This document shows, piece after piece, positions 19,323-28,117 of a stretch of 64,000 nt of DNA. The notes beneath the pieces were generated by a model. The model saw nothing but the letters and a program-made list of their open reading frames with translations, was not told the origin of the DNA and did not search any database. The position numbers were made by a program, and so were the translations under genes. This stretch comes from a bacterium (GTDB lineage Bacteria > UBA10199 > JAIBAG01): positions 1 to 64,000 of the forward strand of contig JAIBAG010000012.1 of NCBI GenBank assembly GCA_019695305.1. The letters are read 5' to 3'. Within the stretch, counting starts at the first letter, position 1. Every line of letters starts with the position of its first letter.

Positions 19323-22300
19323 ATGAAGCTTTCTGAATTTTCAGTTAAAAACCCGCTCGTCACCAATTCTCTTACTTTTTTTATCATCATTATTGGCCTT
19401 ATTTCTCTTTTTAATATCGAACGTGAAGCTTTTCCAAACTTTTCGTTTGATATTGTCACTGTGCGCACCAATTATATTGGAGCCTCACCCGATGTAATAG
19501 AAAAGCGCATCACCATCCCCATCGAAAAAGAAGTACGCGAGGTGGATGATTTAGATGAAGTGGGAAGCATTTCGATTGAGGGCATGTCGCTACTCATCAT
19601 CAAATTAAATCCTAATGCGTCCGATAAAAATAAAATTATCAGTGATATCGAACGGGCTGTTGAAGAAGCCGAAGATTTGCCTGCTGATCTGGATAAAAGA
19701 CCGGTTGTAAAAGAAATAAAAGTAAAAGACACACCGGTTTTAGAAGTGACTTTATCAGGCGATTTACCCTATAGCGCCATCCGCGAACTGGCCAAAGATT
19801 TGGAAGATGAGCTTTTGGATTTAAACGGTGTTTCAGCAGTAGCACGCCGAGGCTTTAAAGACCGCGAAGTGCATGTGAATGTAAATCCCGATAAAATGAA
19901 AGACTATAAAATTTCATTCCCGCAAGTGATGGCAGCGTTAGCTCAAAAAAATATCAACGTACCGGGTGGTCTTTTAAAAGGAGAGAAAAAAGAACTGATT
20001 ATCCGTACCAACGGCGAACTTGAAAATAAAGAGGACGTGGAGAATGTGATTATTCGAGCCAACGATCAAGGCCACTGGGTGCAAGTAAAAGATGTAGCCA
20101 AAGTAGAAGATGGTTTTGCCGATGTGCAAACCAAAACACGCACCGATGGCCGCGAATCGATTAATTTACAAATTATTAAAGATGATTCGGCCGATGCTAT
20201 CCGCCTAAAAAAGAAAATTACCGACAAAATTGAAAATTTTATCGCCAAAAATGAACCCAAACTCAAATACGGTATTGTGGAGGATATTTCATATTACATT
20301 GAACGACGTTTGAGTGTACTGACCTCTAACGGGTGGATTGGCCTTATTTTAGTATTGGTGCCGCTTGTCCTATTCCTTTCGGTGCGCATTGCCATTAGTG
20401 CCGCTATCGGTATGCCGGTAGCTCTCTTAGGCGCTTTTGCCATCATGTACTGGACGGGCATTTCAATTAATCTCATCTCCATGTTTGGGCTTATTATGGT
20501 TCTGGGGATGCTGGTGGATGAAGATATTGTGGTGGCCGAAAATATTAACCGTTACTTGGAAAAAGGTTACTCACACGAAGAAGCCTCTATTAAAGGGGCC
20601 GAAGAAGTAGTCCCTGCCATAATTTCGGTAGTGCTTACTACCATCATTGCTTTTGTTCCCCTCCTGATGATGACGGGTATTTTTGGAAAATTTATTGGCG
20701 ATATCCCCAAAGTAGTAATCATCACACTTTTTGTATCTGCCTTTGAAGCACTTTTTATTTTACCTTCGCACATTTCTGATTTGCACCGGGCGAGTGGAGA
20801 TAAAAAAGTAAAAATGCTCGAAAAAATAAAACAGCATCATACTTTTAATCGAATTCGCGATGCCTATATCCGTACTCTTAAAAAGTGTTTAGATAAACCC
20901 AAGCTTACATTAGGCATTTCTTTTGGAATAGTTGTGTCAGCTTTTATTTATGCAACTTTTGGACTTAAATTTATTTTATTTCCAGCCAAAGGCATTGAAC
21001 AATTTTTTATACGAGCTAAAGCGCCTGTAGGAACACGCTTGGCCGTTACAGAAGATTTAATACTGCCACTTGAAAAAATGGCTGCGTCGCTTCCTAAAAA
21101 CGAACTTGATCACTATGTAACCGAACTTGGAATTATTCAAAATGATCCCGGCGACCCTTTTACCGAGCGCGGCACTCATTTAGCCCAGGTAAAAGTTTAT
21201 TTAACCCCTGAAAACGCGCGCAAACGTTCGGCCGATGACATCATGGACGATTTTAGAAAGCATTCCCCCCAAATCCCTGGCTTCACAAAAATTTATTTCG
21301 ATCCCGTGAAACCTGGCCCTCCCGTAGGAAAGCCGGTAGCGGTTAAAATTAAAGGTGATGATTTTGAAACCATGGCAAAAATTGCAGACCTTTTTAAAGA
21401 GGCACTTACTACCGTAAAAGGAGTAAAGGACATTACTGACGATTATGAACCGGGCAAGGGCGAACTGATGATGGAGATTGATGAAGATAAAGCTCATCAG
21501 GCAGGCCTTACGCTTGACACTATTGCTCTTAATATCCGTCATGCCTTTGAAGGAGGCAAAGCTACCACCATTCGTAAAACGGATGACGAAATTGATGTGG
21601 TGGTACGCTATCCCGAAAGTGAACGATTTAACAAGGAGGCCCTTGCTAATTTGGAAATTCCCAACCCATGGGGAGGCATGACACCAGTGAATAAAATTGC
21701 CACATTTAAGGAAGCCCCAGGAACACTCTCCATTAAACATCTCGATTTTAAACGCGTGCTTACCGTTACCGCCAATGTAGATGAAGACATTACAACATCG
21801 GGCAAGGTAAATGCTTATTTGGAGGATAAATTTCAAAATATTTCTAAAGAGTATCCCGGCTATATTATCCACTACGGCGGAGAAGAAGAAGATACGCAAG
21901 AATCGATGGCGAGCCTCTTTCGCGCCCTCATTATTGCCATGCTGCTCATTTTATTTGTACTTCTTTTTACCTTTGGCAATTTAAAACAAACATTGATTTT
22001 GATGTTGATGATTCCCTGCGGGATGGTGGGAATCATTTTGGGCTTTGGACTGCATGGTGAACCACTTACATTTTTAGCAATGCTGGGAATGGTAGGATTA
22101 ACCGGTGTGGTGGTGGATGGTGGCACCCTAATTTTTCTGCATATTAATCAGATGCGCAAAGAAGGCATGCCCTTAAAAGAAGCTATTATTGAAGGATGCT
22201 TGGTTCGCTTCCGTCCTATTTTTTTAACCACACTCACAACAGTTTTAGGCGTTTTCCCCGCCGCCTACGGTATTGGAGGCAACGATCCCTTTATTACGCC

Positions 22301-22442
22301 TATGGCTTTAGCCTTAAACTGGGGTTTGGCCGGTTCCATCTTTTTTACTCTTTTGTTTATCCCTACAGTTTATTATGTGGTCATGAGAGGAGAAGAAAAA
22401 ATAAAGGAACAGTTTAAAAAATATTTTCCTACCAAGGAATAG
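19323..22442 (+). CDS. RND-family efflux transporter permease with atypical proton-relay residues
   Basis: A 1039-residue inner-membrane RND transporter with the normal layout: TM1 (NSLTFFIIIIGLISLF), a large periplasmic porter domain, TM2-6, a second periplasmic domain and TM7-12. In TM4 the Asp-Asp pair of AcrB is replaced by VDEDIVVAEN. In TM10 the position of the relay lysine reads VVVDGGTLIF, with no lysine. The substrate and drive mechanism may therefore differ from drug-exporting HAE1 pumps. No membrane-fusion protein or TolC gene is adjacent; the upstream neighbour is an M48 protease. Its 3' end overlaps the convergent SDR gene by 14 bp. Confidence 0.93.
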   Translation: MKLSEFSVKNPLVTNSLTFFIIIIGLISLFNIEREAFPNFSFDIVTVRTNYIGASPDVIEKRITIPIEKEVREVDDLDEVGSISIEGMSLLIIKLNPNASDKNKIISDIERAVEEAEDLPADLDKRPVVKEIKVKDTPVLEVTLSGDLPYSAIRELAKDLEDELLDLNGVSAVARRGFKDREVHVNVNPDKMKDYKISFPQVMAALAQKNINVPGGLLKGEKKELIIRTNGELENKEDVENVIIRANDQGHWVQVKDVAKVEDGFADVQTKTRTDGRESINLQIIKDDSADAIRLKKKITDKIENFIAKNEPKLKYGIVEDISYYIERRLSVLTSNGWIGLILVLVPLVLFLSVRIAISAAIGMPVALLGAFAIMYWTGISINLISMFGLIMVLGMLVDEDIVVAENINRYLEKGYSHEEASIKGAEEVVPAIISVVLTTIIAFVPLLMMTGIFGKFIGDIPKVVIITLFVSAFEALFILPSHISDLHRASGDKKVKMLEKIKQHHTFNRIRDAYIRTLKKCLDKPKLTLGISFGIVVSAFIYATFGLKFILFPAKGIEQFFIRAKAPVGTRLAVTEDLILPLEKMAASLPKNELDHYVTELGIIQNDPGDPFTERGTHLAQVKVYLTPENARKRSADDIMDDFRKHSPQIPGFTKIYFDPVKPGPPVGKPVAVKIKGDDFETMAKIADLFKEALTTVKGVKDITDDYEPGKGELMMEIDEDKAHQAGLTLDTIALNIRHAFEGGKATTIRKTDDEIDVVVRYPESERFNKEALANLEIPNPWGGMTPVNKIATFKEAPGTLSIKHLDFKRVLTVTANVDEDITTSGKVNAYLEDKFQNISKEYPGYIIHYGGEEEDTQESMASLFRALIIAMLLILFVLLFTFGNLKQTLILMLMIPCGMVGIILGFGLHGEPLTFLAMLGMVGLTGVVVDGGTLIFLHINQMRKEGMPLKEAIIEGCLVRFRPIFLTTLTTVLGVFPAAYGIGGNDPFITPMALALNWGLAGSIFFTLLFIPTVYYVVMRGEEKIKEQFKKYFPTKE

Positions 22443-23103
22443 TTTCTCCTCTAAAATCAAAAAATTTTCCTGTATCACGAAGCGACAAACTCTCTATTAC
22501 TTGAGCTAAACCACTTGCCGATTCCTGCGGCGTGGTGGGCGCATTCATACCACCCATATCGGTTTGCACCCAACCCGGATGAAGCACCACACAGGTGATT
22601 TTAGAAAATTCGATAGAAAGTGATTTATTAAACATATTGAGGGCTGTTTTAGACATTCTATATCCATAAGCAAAACCACTCGTGTTATCGGCAATTGAAC
22701 CCACCTTGCTGGAAATTGTGATAATTTTAGGATGGCCAGAACGCTGTAATAACGGTAAGAAAGCACGCGTCACACGCATAGTTCCCAGTACATTCACTTC
22801 AAAAGTTTTTTGTACTTCGGCAAGAGAGAGTTCTTCTAAGCCCACATTATATTCGGTAAGCACGCCGGCATTGTTGATGAGCACATCAATCACCTGAATT
22901 TCTTTTTTTACTTTTTCTATACTCGTTTCATCATTCACATCCATCTTAAATATAGAAAGAGTGGCGTGATTTTTTTTAAGCTCGCTTAGTGCGGGAGAGA
23001 GTGTACGATACGTGCCCAAAACTCGATGACCTTGAGATAACAGCTTAGCTGCCAGTGCCAAACCAATTCCCTTGTTGATTCCGCTGATAAAATAGGTACT
23101 CAC
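22429..23103 (-). CDS. Short-chain dehydrogenase/reductase
   Basis: A 224-residue NAD(P)-dependent oxidoreductase with the classical SDR fold: the cofactor motif SGINKGIGLALA, DVLINNAGVL (NNAG), the catalytic serine in IITISSKVG, the YGYRMSKTALN motif (Tyr and Lys), and HPGWVQTDMGG. The substrate is unknown. I place the start at the GTG at 23103, because a perfect GGAGG lies seven bases upstream. The ATG at 23121 would put that Shine-Dalgarno sequence inside the gene. It is divergent from vapBC, and its upstream region contains the vapBC operator. Confidence 0.9.
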   Translation of the reverse strand: MSTYFISGINKGIGLALAAKLLSQGHRVLGTYRTLSPALSELKKNHATLSIFKMDVNDETSIEKVKKEIQVIDVLINNAGVLTEYNVGLEELSLAEVQKTFEVNVLGTMRVTRAFLPLLQRSGHPKIITISSKVGSIADNTSGFAYGYRMSKTALNMFNKSLSIEFSKITCVVLHPGWVQTDMGGMNAPTTPQESASGLAQVIESLSLRDTGKFFDFRGETIPW

Positions 23104-23127
23104 AGATATTCCTCCATGCATGTAAAA

Positions 23128-23163
23128 ATAGTATATACAAATCTTCTAATTGGTATATACTAT
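23128..23163. promoter_or_regulatory. Inverted-repeat operator upstream of vapBC
   Basis: Two 11-base arms, ATAGTATATAC (23128-23138) and GTATATACTAT (23153-23163), form a perfect inverted repeat with a 14-base spacer, placing the half-site centres about 25 bp apart. It sits directly at the vapB start in the gap shared with the divergent SDR gene. Autorepression by VapB or VapBC complexes binding such paired palindromes is well established for the family, so this is the likely operator. The assignment is by position and symmetry. Confidence 0.7.
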
Positions 23164-23167
23164 GGTT

Positions 23168-23383
23168 ATGTCAGAATATATACAAAAAATTTCAATGAAC
23201 ATTCCTTCCAAATTGCTTAAAGAAGCCGTTAAGGCCAGTGGTTCCACCACAAAAACCGAAGCTGTTGTTTTAGGACTAAAGGAACTTATTCATAAAAAAA
23301 ATATTCAAAACATCCTCTTACTTAAGGGCAGCGGTAAATTGGGGCTTACTCAAAAACAGTTGTCAAAAATGAGAGCCCGCTAA
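23168..23383 (+). CDS. vapB: VapB-type antitoxin
   Basis: A 71-residue protein of the VapB/ribbon-helix-helix type. The N-terminal KISMNIPSKLLKEAVKASG and TKTEAVVLGLKELIHKKNI correspond to the DNA-binding strand and helices, and the C-terminal tail with LLLKGSGKLGL would wrap the toxin. Starts at 23162 or 23168 (ATG) and at 23150 (TTG) are all in frame. No Shine-Dalgarno sequence is visible; I chose 23168 because the operator repeat covers the earlier ones. The stop codon overlaps the vapC start by one base (TAATG), as usual for these pairs. Confidence 0.88.
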   Translation: MSEYIQKISMNIPSKLLKEAVKASGSTTKTEAVVLGLKELIHKKNIQNILLLKGSGKLGLTQKQLSKMRAR

Positions 23384-23790
23384 TGATTTTAGTTGATACA
23401 TCAGTGTGGATTTCTTTCTTTTCAACAAAAAAAAGCAAGGAACAAGAACACTTTGCAGAATTGATGGAACAGCAAAAAATTGCTTCGTGTTTGCCCATTA
23501 AAACCGAACTGTTATCGGGCAATATTAATGAATCCACACAACGCATCATTCACTTGGTTTTTAAAGGTTTGCCCATGCTCGATTTAAATTGGAGCAAAGA
23601 ATCGACGTGGGATTCTTTGGCTGAAATAGCGCAAATGGCCTATCAAAAAAAACATCATCCTCCGGGCATTGTAGACCGTATGATTATTTTATGTGCCCAA
23701 GAAAATAAAACCCTTGTATGGACTCTTGATAAAAAATTACTAGCTCTCTTGAATATGATCAAGCTTTCCTACAGCCCCGAGTCTCCCTAA
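23383..23790 (+). CDS. vapC: VapC-type PIN-domain ribonuclease toxin
   Basis: A 135-residue PIN-domain protein starting MILVDTSVWISFF. The acidic metal-binding residues expected in active VapC are present: D5, E42 (TELLSG), D98 (GIVDRMI) and D116 (WTLDKKL). VapC toxins cut tRNA or rRNA when not neutralised by VapB. It is co-transcribed and translationally coupled with vapB. Nothing in the sequence suggests inactivation. Confidence 0.92.
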   Translation: MILVDTSVWISFFSTKKSKEQEHFAELMEQQKIASCLPIKTELLSGNINESTQRIIHLVFKGLPMLDLNWSKESTWDSLAEIAQMAYQKKHHPPGIVDRMIILCAQENKTLVWTLDKKLLALLNMIKLSYSPESP

Positions 23791-23955
23791 TTCATTCTAA
23801 TTTTGACGCGCTCAAACTTTAACCTCCCGCGTCATAAAATGATAACAACTTAAGTGCAGAATTTGCATTTCTGGCTCACAAATCCAACAACCTCTTATCT
23901 ACTATTCCGATAACCCATTTGAAAAGGGACACTAACCATCATCTAAGGAGGCCTT

Positions 23956-24696
23956 ATGTCTACTACATCCATTTCTCATTTATTAGCAAATAGAAACGGC
24001 AAACCGGTGGAACAACCCGCATCCGATGCCACCCCAAACCGTGTACTTGTTACCACCACTGTGGGAGCCGATACTTTAGGTGTTCAAAAATTTGATCCAA
24101 GTTTAGCCAGTTTTCAACCGGGCGCTGTAGCCGGGTTAGGCCTGCGTTACGAAAGGCTCATGCGGCGGCATGGTTTGCTTGGAATCGAGCTCAGATTTCA
24201 AGGAACATTCCATCAAGATCATTTGGAAGTAGAAAATTCTCATTTTTTTGGAAATGTATCGGGCAATGTTCTTGTGCCTGTTGGCGGCGAATTTAACCAT
24301 GGGCAAAATCGCTTCCAAGGTTTTTTTGGCGTAGGACTGATGTATGGCGCAGGCAAACTTGAAATAGAACATCCCTCTATTACAACCACAGCAATAGCTT
24401 TAGACCACGATTTGAGTGCAGTCGATACGTTACTGGGTAACATACAACCTCAAGCCCTGCCTCAAAGCGTTATAGGATTAGAGTACGCTCAAAATATTAA
24501 AACATCTTCCCCTCACTTAGCCCTTCGGTTTGCTGTTGCCGCAACTTTAACAACCATCATGGCTAAAAGTGGTTATAGCGGTTATGTAGGTGACGATTCT
24601 TGGGGCATGGCCGTGATGGAAGGCCGACGCGGCTTGCTGCAAGGTGCTTTGACATTTGGCCTGCAAGTAGGCCGTCAATTTGCCGATAAGCCTTAA
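23956..24696 (+). CDS. Uncharacterised beta-strand-rich protein without signal peptide
   Basis: I do not recognise this 246-residue protein. It contains alternating polar/hydrophobic stretches with Gly and aromatic residues (AVAGLGLRYERLMRRHGLLG, ELRFQGTF, RFQGFFGVGLMYGAGKLEIE, ALTFGLQVGRQF) like strands of an outer-membrane beta-barrel. The start is well supported by AAGGAGG five bases before the ATG, and the N-terminus (MSTTSISHLLANRNGKPVEQ) is not a signal peptide. It is therefore either not a barrel or exported by another route. It is a single gene followed by a terminator-like hairpin. Confidence 0.7.
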   Translation: MSTTSISHLLANRNGKPVEQPASDATPNRVLVTTTVGADTLGVQKFDPSLASFQPGAVAGLGLRYERLMRRHGLLGIELRFQGTFHQDHLEVENSHFFGNVSGNVLVPVGGEFNHGQNRFQGFFGVGLMYGAGKLEIEHPSITTTAIALDHDLSAVDTLLGNIQPQALPQSVIGLEYAQNIKTSSPHLALRFAVAATLTTIMAKSGYSGYVGDDSWGMAVMEGRRGLLQGALTFGLQVGRQFADKP

Positions 24697-24722
24697 AAAG
24701 CTAGACGGGGCTTTTTCTTTTT
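24695..24722 (+). terminator. Probable intrinsic terminator
   Basis: AAAAAGC (24695-24701) pairs with GCTTTTT (24710-24716) around an 8-base loop and is followed by more T residues. The stem includes the stop codon of the preceding gene. It is A/T-rich, so termination may be partial; the next gene starts only 15 bp downstream. Confidence 0.55.
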
Positions 24723-24736
24723 TATACGGTTCAAGC

Positions 24737-25201
24737 ATGGATCATCCGGCTTTAAACCCTCTTTTGGCTCCGCATCTTACTCAACTCGTCAGTAGCTACC
24801 AGCACTACACGGGCCAAGAGCTGGTTTCTTCTTGCTTAAAAGGACAAGAACTTGTCGATTTTCTTTTTAACGCCCCCTTTATTCTTTTATCGCACAACAC
24901 CCAACCCGATCCTCTTTTAAATTACGGCAACAAAAAAGCTTTGGAGCTTTGGGAGATGACTTGGGACGAATTTATTCAAACACCCTCGCGCGTAACCGCC
25001 GAACCCCCCATCCAAAGCGAACGGGAAATCTTGCTGCGGCGCGTTAAAATGCAGGGTTTTATCGATAACTATGCCGGTATCCGCATCTCCAAAACAAAAA
25101 AACGTTTTTGCATCACCCAGGCCACGGTGTGGAATATTGTGGACCAAAACCAGGTGTATCAAGGGCAAGCGGCTTGTTTTAGCCATTGGCAATACGTGTA
25201 G
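24737..25201 (+). CDS. MEKHLA-domain protein (PAS-like)
   Basis: A 154-residue protein matching the MEKHLA domain, a PAS-related sensory fold. Characteristic stretches are APFILLSHNTQPDPLLNYGN, KKALELWEMTWDEF, PSRVTAEPP, SEREILLRRVKMQGFIDNY and GIRISKTKKRF. Stand-alone bacterial versions are of unknown function. I use the ATG at 24737, because earlier in-frame codons fall inside the previous gene and the terminator-like hairpin. There are no obvious operon partners. Confidence 0.8.
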   Translation: MDHPALNPLLAPHLTQLVSSYQHYTGQELVSSCLKGQELVDFLFNAPFILLSHNTQPDPLLNYGNKKALELWEMTWDEFIQTPSRVTAEPPIQSEREILLRRVKMQGFIDNYAGIRISKTKKRFCITQATVWNIVDQNQVYQGQAACFSHWQYV

Positions 25202-25230
25202 AAGTACTTGTTTTAACCTGTGATCTTCCC

Positions 25231-25259
25231 TTGCCCCCCTTTTACAAATTAGGCATAAT
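25231..25259 (+). promoter_or_regulatory. Putative sigma-70 promoter of sucA-sucB-lpd
   Basis: TTGCCC (25231-25236) and CATAAT (25254-25259) are separated by 17 bp, 46 bp upstream of the sucA start. They match the -35 and -10 consensus at 4/6 and 5/6 positions. Prediction from sequence only. Confidence 0.4.
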
Positions 25260-25304
25260 ATTACCTTCGCAATAAAAACAAAGGTGTGGTGGAAATAGTG
25301 CGCT

Positions 25305-28064
25305 ATGAATGACGGGGGTCTTAAAAAACGGTCAACACCGAGCTATCTTAATCCTCTCAATGTTCAATACATTGAAGAAATTGCCGAGGAATATAAAAAA
25401 TCACCGCAAAATGTGGACGAAAGCTGGCGCTATTTTTTTGAAGGCATGGCTCTGTCTCAGGCTCAAACCCTGGCCAAAAACAATACCTCTCCTGTTTCCG
25501 ATTTTGATTTCGAACTAAAAGTTATTGAACTGATACAAAATTACCGCGAAATGGGTTACCTCATTGCCGATGTTAATCCCTTAAACCGAGGCATTAAAAC
25601 GCATCCCCTGCTTGCCCTTTCGCGCTTTGGCTTAACCGAAGCCGATTTAAACCGTACCACCAAAAGCGGGCATATGCTGGGCATGCCTACCACCACCTTA
25701 AAAGCCGTTATTGAAACACTCACCAAACTGTATTGCTCGCCGGCTTCTGTAGAATACGGCCATATTGAAGATCCCGAAAGCCGTTTATGGATTCAAAAGC
25801 GTGTCGAATCGCAATTTTTACTGGAACCGCTTAACACCGAAGAAAAAATTAGAGCGCTGCACATGTTGGCCAAAGCCGAAGTGTTTGAAACATTTTTGCA
25901 CAAACGCTTTGTGGGCCAAAAACGTTTTTCCGTAGAAGGCACCGATATCATTATCCCCATGCTTGATTACTTGATTGATCAGGCCAGCAAAAGAAAAACA
26001 GATGAAGTGTTGATTGGTATGGCACATCGTGGCCGTTTAAATGTACTGGCCAATACTTTTAATAAAGACCCGCGCCTCTTACTTGCCGAATTTGCCGGTA
26101 AATTAAAAGTAGCCTTAGGTGCTGGCGACGTAAAATACCACATGGGTTTTTCGCAAAACACCTTAACTCCCAGTGGAAACCAGGTGCATTTATCATTAAT
26201 GCCTAACCCCAGCCATTTAGAAGCTGTTAATCCGGTACTCATGGGTGTGGCTCGCTCCAAGCAAAAATTAAAAGGCGATACTGCACGCACCCGTACACTC
26301 CCTGTTTTGATTCATGGCGATGCCTCGTTTGCCGGCCAAGGTTCTATTTACGAAGTTTTAAATTTATCGGAATTAAAAGGTTATACCGTGGGCGGTACCA
26401 TTCATATTATTTTAAACAACCAGGTTGGTTTTACTACCGATCCGTCCGAAGCCCGTTCTACACCTAATTCTACCGATGTTGCCAAAATGTTGGAAATTCC
26501 CATTTTGCGCGTCAATGCCGACGAACCCGACGCGGCTTTGCGTTGCATGCTCATGGCTTTGGAATTCCGCAATACTTTTAAACGTGATGTAGTAATAGAC
26601 GTGTTGGGCTACCGCCGTTATGGGCACAACGAAGCCGATGAACCGGGGTTTACCCAACCGCTCATGTACGAACAAATTAAATCGCATCCCCGCCCTCGCG
26701 AATTGTATGCGCAACGTCTTATTCACAATAAAATTATTACCGAAGAAGAAGTACAAAAATACATGACGGAATTGGATGAAGGGCTTGATAGCGCTTTGGC
26801 CGAATCACAAAAAGCCACCTTTCAGCATCCCATGCAAAGTTTTGGCGACCGCTGGAAAGATTTGGAACGCCCTACCAAAGACAATATTTTTCTACCCAGT
26901 AAAACGGGTGTAAATAAAGAAGCACTGCTCGATTTAGCCACCGAATTTTTAACCATTCCTTCCACCGTAAATGTGCACCCCAAAGTGCAAAAAATTTATG
27001 AAGACCGCAAATTGATGGCTGAAGGAAAAAAAGAAATTGATTGGGGCATGGCCGAAATGCTCACCTATGCCAGCCTTATTAAAGAAGGCTATTCTGTGCG
27101 TTTGGCCGGGCAAGACGTAGAACGCGGCACCTTTTCTCACCGTCATTCGGTATTAGCCGACATTAAAACTGGCAAAAAATATTCGCCTCTTAATCATTTA
27201 ACCGATGTAGACGCCGATTTTGATGTGGTCAATTCGCCTTTATCGGAATACGCTGCACTTGGTTTTGAATTTGGCCAGTCACTTTCTAACCCCGAAAAAT
27301 TATCTATTTGGGAAGCGCAATTTGGCGATTTTGCCAACGGCGCACAAATTATTATCGACCAATTTATTACCAGCTCGGCCGTTAAATGGCGCCGCTACAG
27401 CGGTTTGGTAATGCAATTGCCACATGGCTACGAGGGCCAGGGCCCCGAACATTCTTCCGCCCGTCCCGAACGTTATCTTATGGCCTGTGCTAAAAATAAT
27501 ATTCAGGTGATGAACTTAACAACACCGGTACAACTTTTTCATGCGCTCCGTCGCCAAATGCACCGTAAATACCGTTTGCCTCTCATCATCTTTACACCCA
27601 AAAGTTTACTGCGCCACCCACGCGTTCATTCACCGCTGGAAGATTTTAAAAATAAACATTTTTATGAAGTATTAGACGATGCCATGGATATGGCTGCTAA
27701 AGAAAATGTGAAAAAAATTGTATTATGCAGCGGTAAAATTTATTACGACCTGCTCGCTAAAAAAGAAGAATTAAATAACGAAACCGTAGCCCTTATTCGT
27801 TTAGAGCAACTTTATCCTTTTCCCAAAGAAATTTTAATCAACATTATGGCTGGCTATAAAAATGCCACCGAAATTATCTGGTGCCAGGAAGAACCCAAAA
27901 ATATGGGCCCTTGGGGCTTTGTATATATGCGTATGCGCCATAGCTTAAATCATCGTAAAATGTATTATGTGGGTCGCAAATCGCAAGCCAGCCCGGCCGA
28001 TGGTTATATGCATTTACACTTGCAGGAGCAAAAAAGAATTGTAACAACTGTGTTTGAAGATTAA
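25305..28064 (+). CDS. sucA: 2-oxoglutarate dehydrogenase E1 component
   Basis: A 919-residue thiamine-diphosphate enzyme that decarboxylates 2-oxoglutarate and transfers the succinyl group to the E2 lipoyl domain. It starts with the E2-binding type N-terminus (SYLNPLNVQYIEEIAEEYKK). Key segments are MAHRGRLNVLANTFNK (catalytic His), GDASFAGQGSIYEVLN, IHIILNNQVGFTTDP, GYRRYGHNEADEPGFTQP, GTFSHRHSVL and LPHGYEGQGPEHSSARPER. The length is that of E. coli SucA. It is the first gene of sucA-sucB-lpd, which with acnA, icd and sdhCAB in this window covers most of the oxidative TCA cycle. Confidence 0.98.
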   Translation: MNDGGLKKRSTPSYLNPLNVQYIEEIAEEYKKSPQNVDESWRYFFEGMALSQAQTLAKNNTSPVSDFDFELKVIELIQNYREMGYLIADVNPLNRGIKTHPLLALSRFGLTEADLNRTTKSGHMLGMPTTTLKAVIETLTKLYCSPASVEYGHIEDPESRLWIQKRVESQFLLEPLNTEEKIRALHMLAKAEVFETFLHKRFVGQKRFSVEGTDIIIPMLDYLIDQASKRKTDEVLIGMAHRGRLNVLANTFNKDPRLLLAEFAGKLKVALGAGDVKYHMGFSQNTLTPSGNQVHLSLMPNPSHLEAVNPVLMGVARSKQKLKGDTARTRTLPVLIHGDASFAGQGSIYEVLNLSELKGYTVGGTIHIILNNQVGFTTDPSEARSTPNSTDVAKMLEIPILRVNADEPDAALRCMLMALEFRNTFKRDVVIDVLGYRRYGHNEADEPGFTQPLMYEQIKSHPRPRELYAQRLIHNKIITEEEVQKYMTELDEGLDSALAESQKATFQHPMQSFGDRWKDLERPTKDNIFLPSKTGVNKEALLDLATEFLTIPSTVNVHPKVQKIYEDRKLMAEGKKEIDWGMAEMLTYASLIKEGYSVRLAGQDVERGTFSHRHSVLADIKTGKKYSPLNHLTDVDADFDVVNSPLSEYAALGFEFGQSLSNPEKLSIWEAQFGDFANGAQIIIDQFITSSAVKWRRYSGLVMQLPHGYEGQGPEHSSARPERYLMACAKNNIQVMNLTTPVQLFHALRRQMHRKYRLPLIIFTPKSLLRHPRVHSPLEDFKNKHFYEVLDDAMDMAAKENVKKIVLCSGKIYYDLLAKKEELNNETVALIRLEQLYPFPKEILINIMAGYKNATEIIWCQEEPKNMGPWGFVYMRMRHSLNHRKMYYVGRKSQASPADGYMHLHLQEQKRIVTTVFED

Positions 28065-28117
28065 TTTGTTTTTATCTGATATCTGACCTCAGACTGCTGA
28101 CGTCGGTTTATACTCTT

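Noticed and set aside
21201-21899. 232-residue minus-strand open frame
   Set aside because: It is a shadow of the RND pump gene, rich in Phe/Lys/Asn as expected from an antisense frame.
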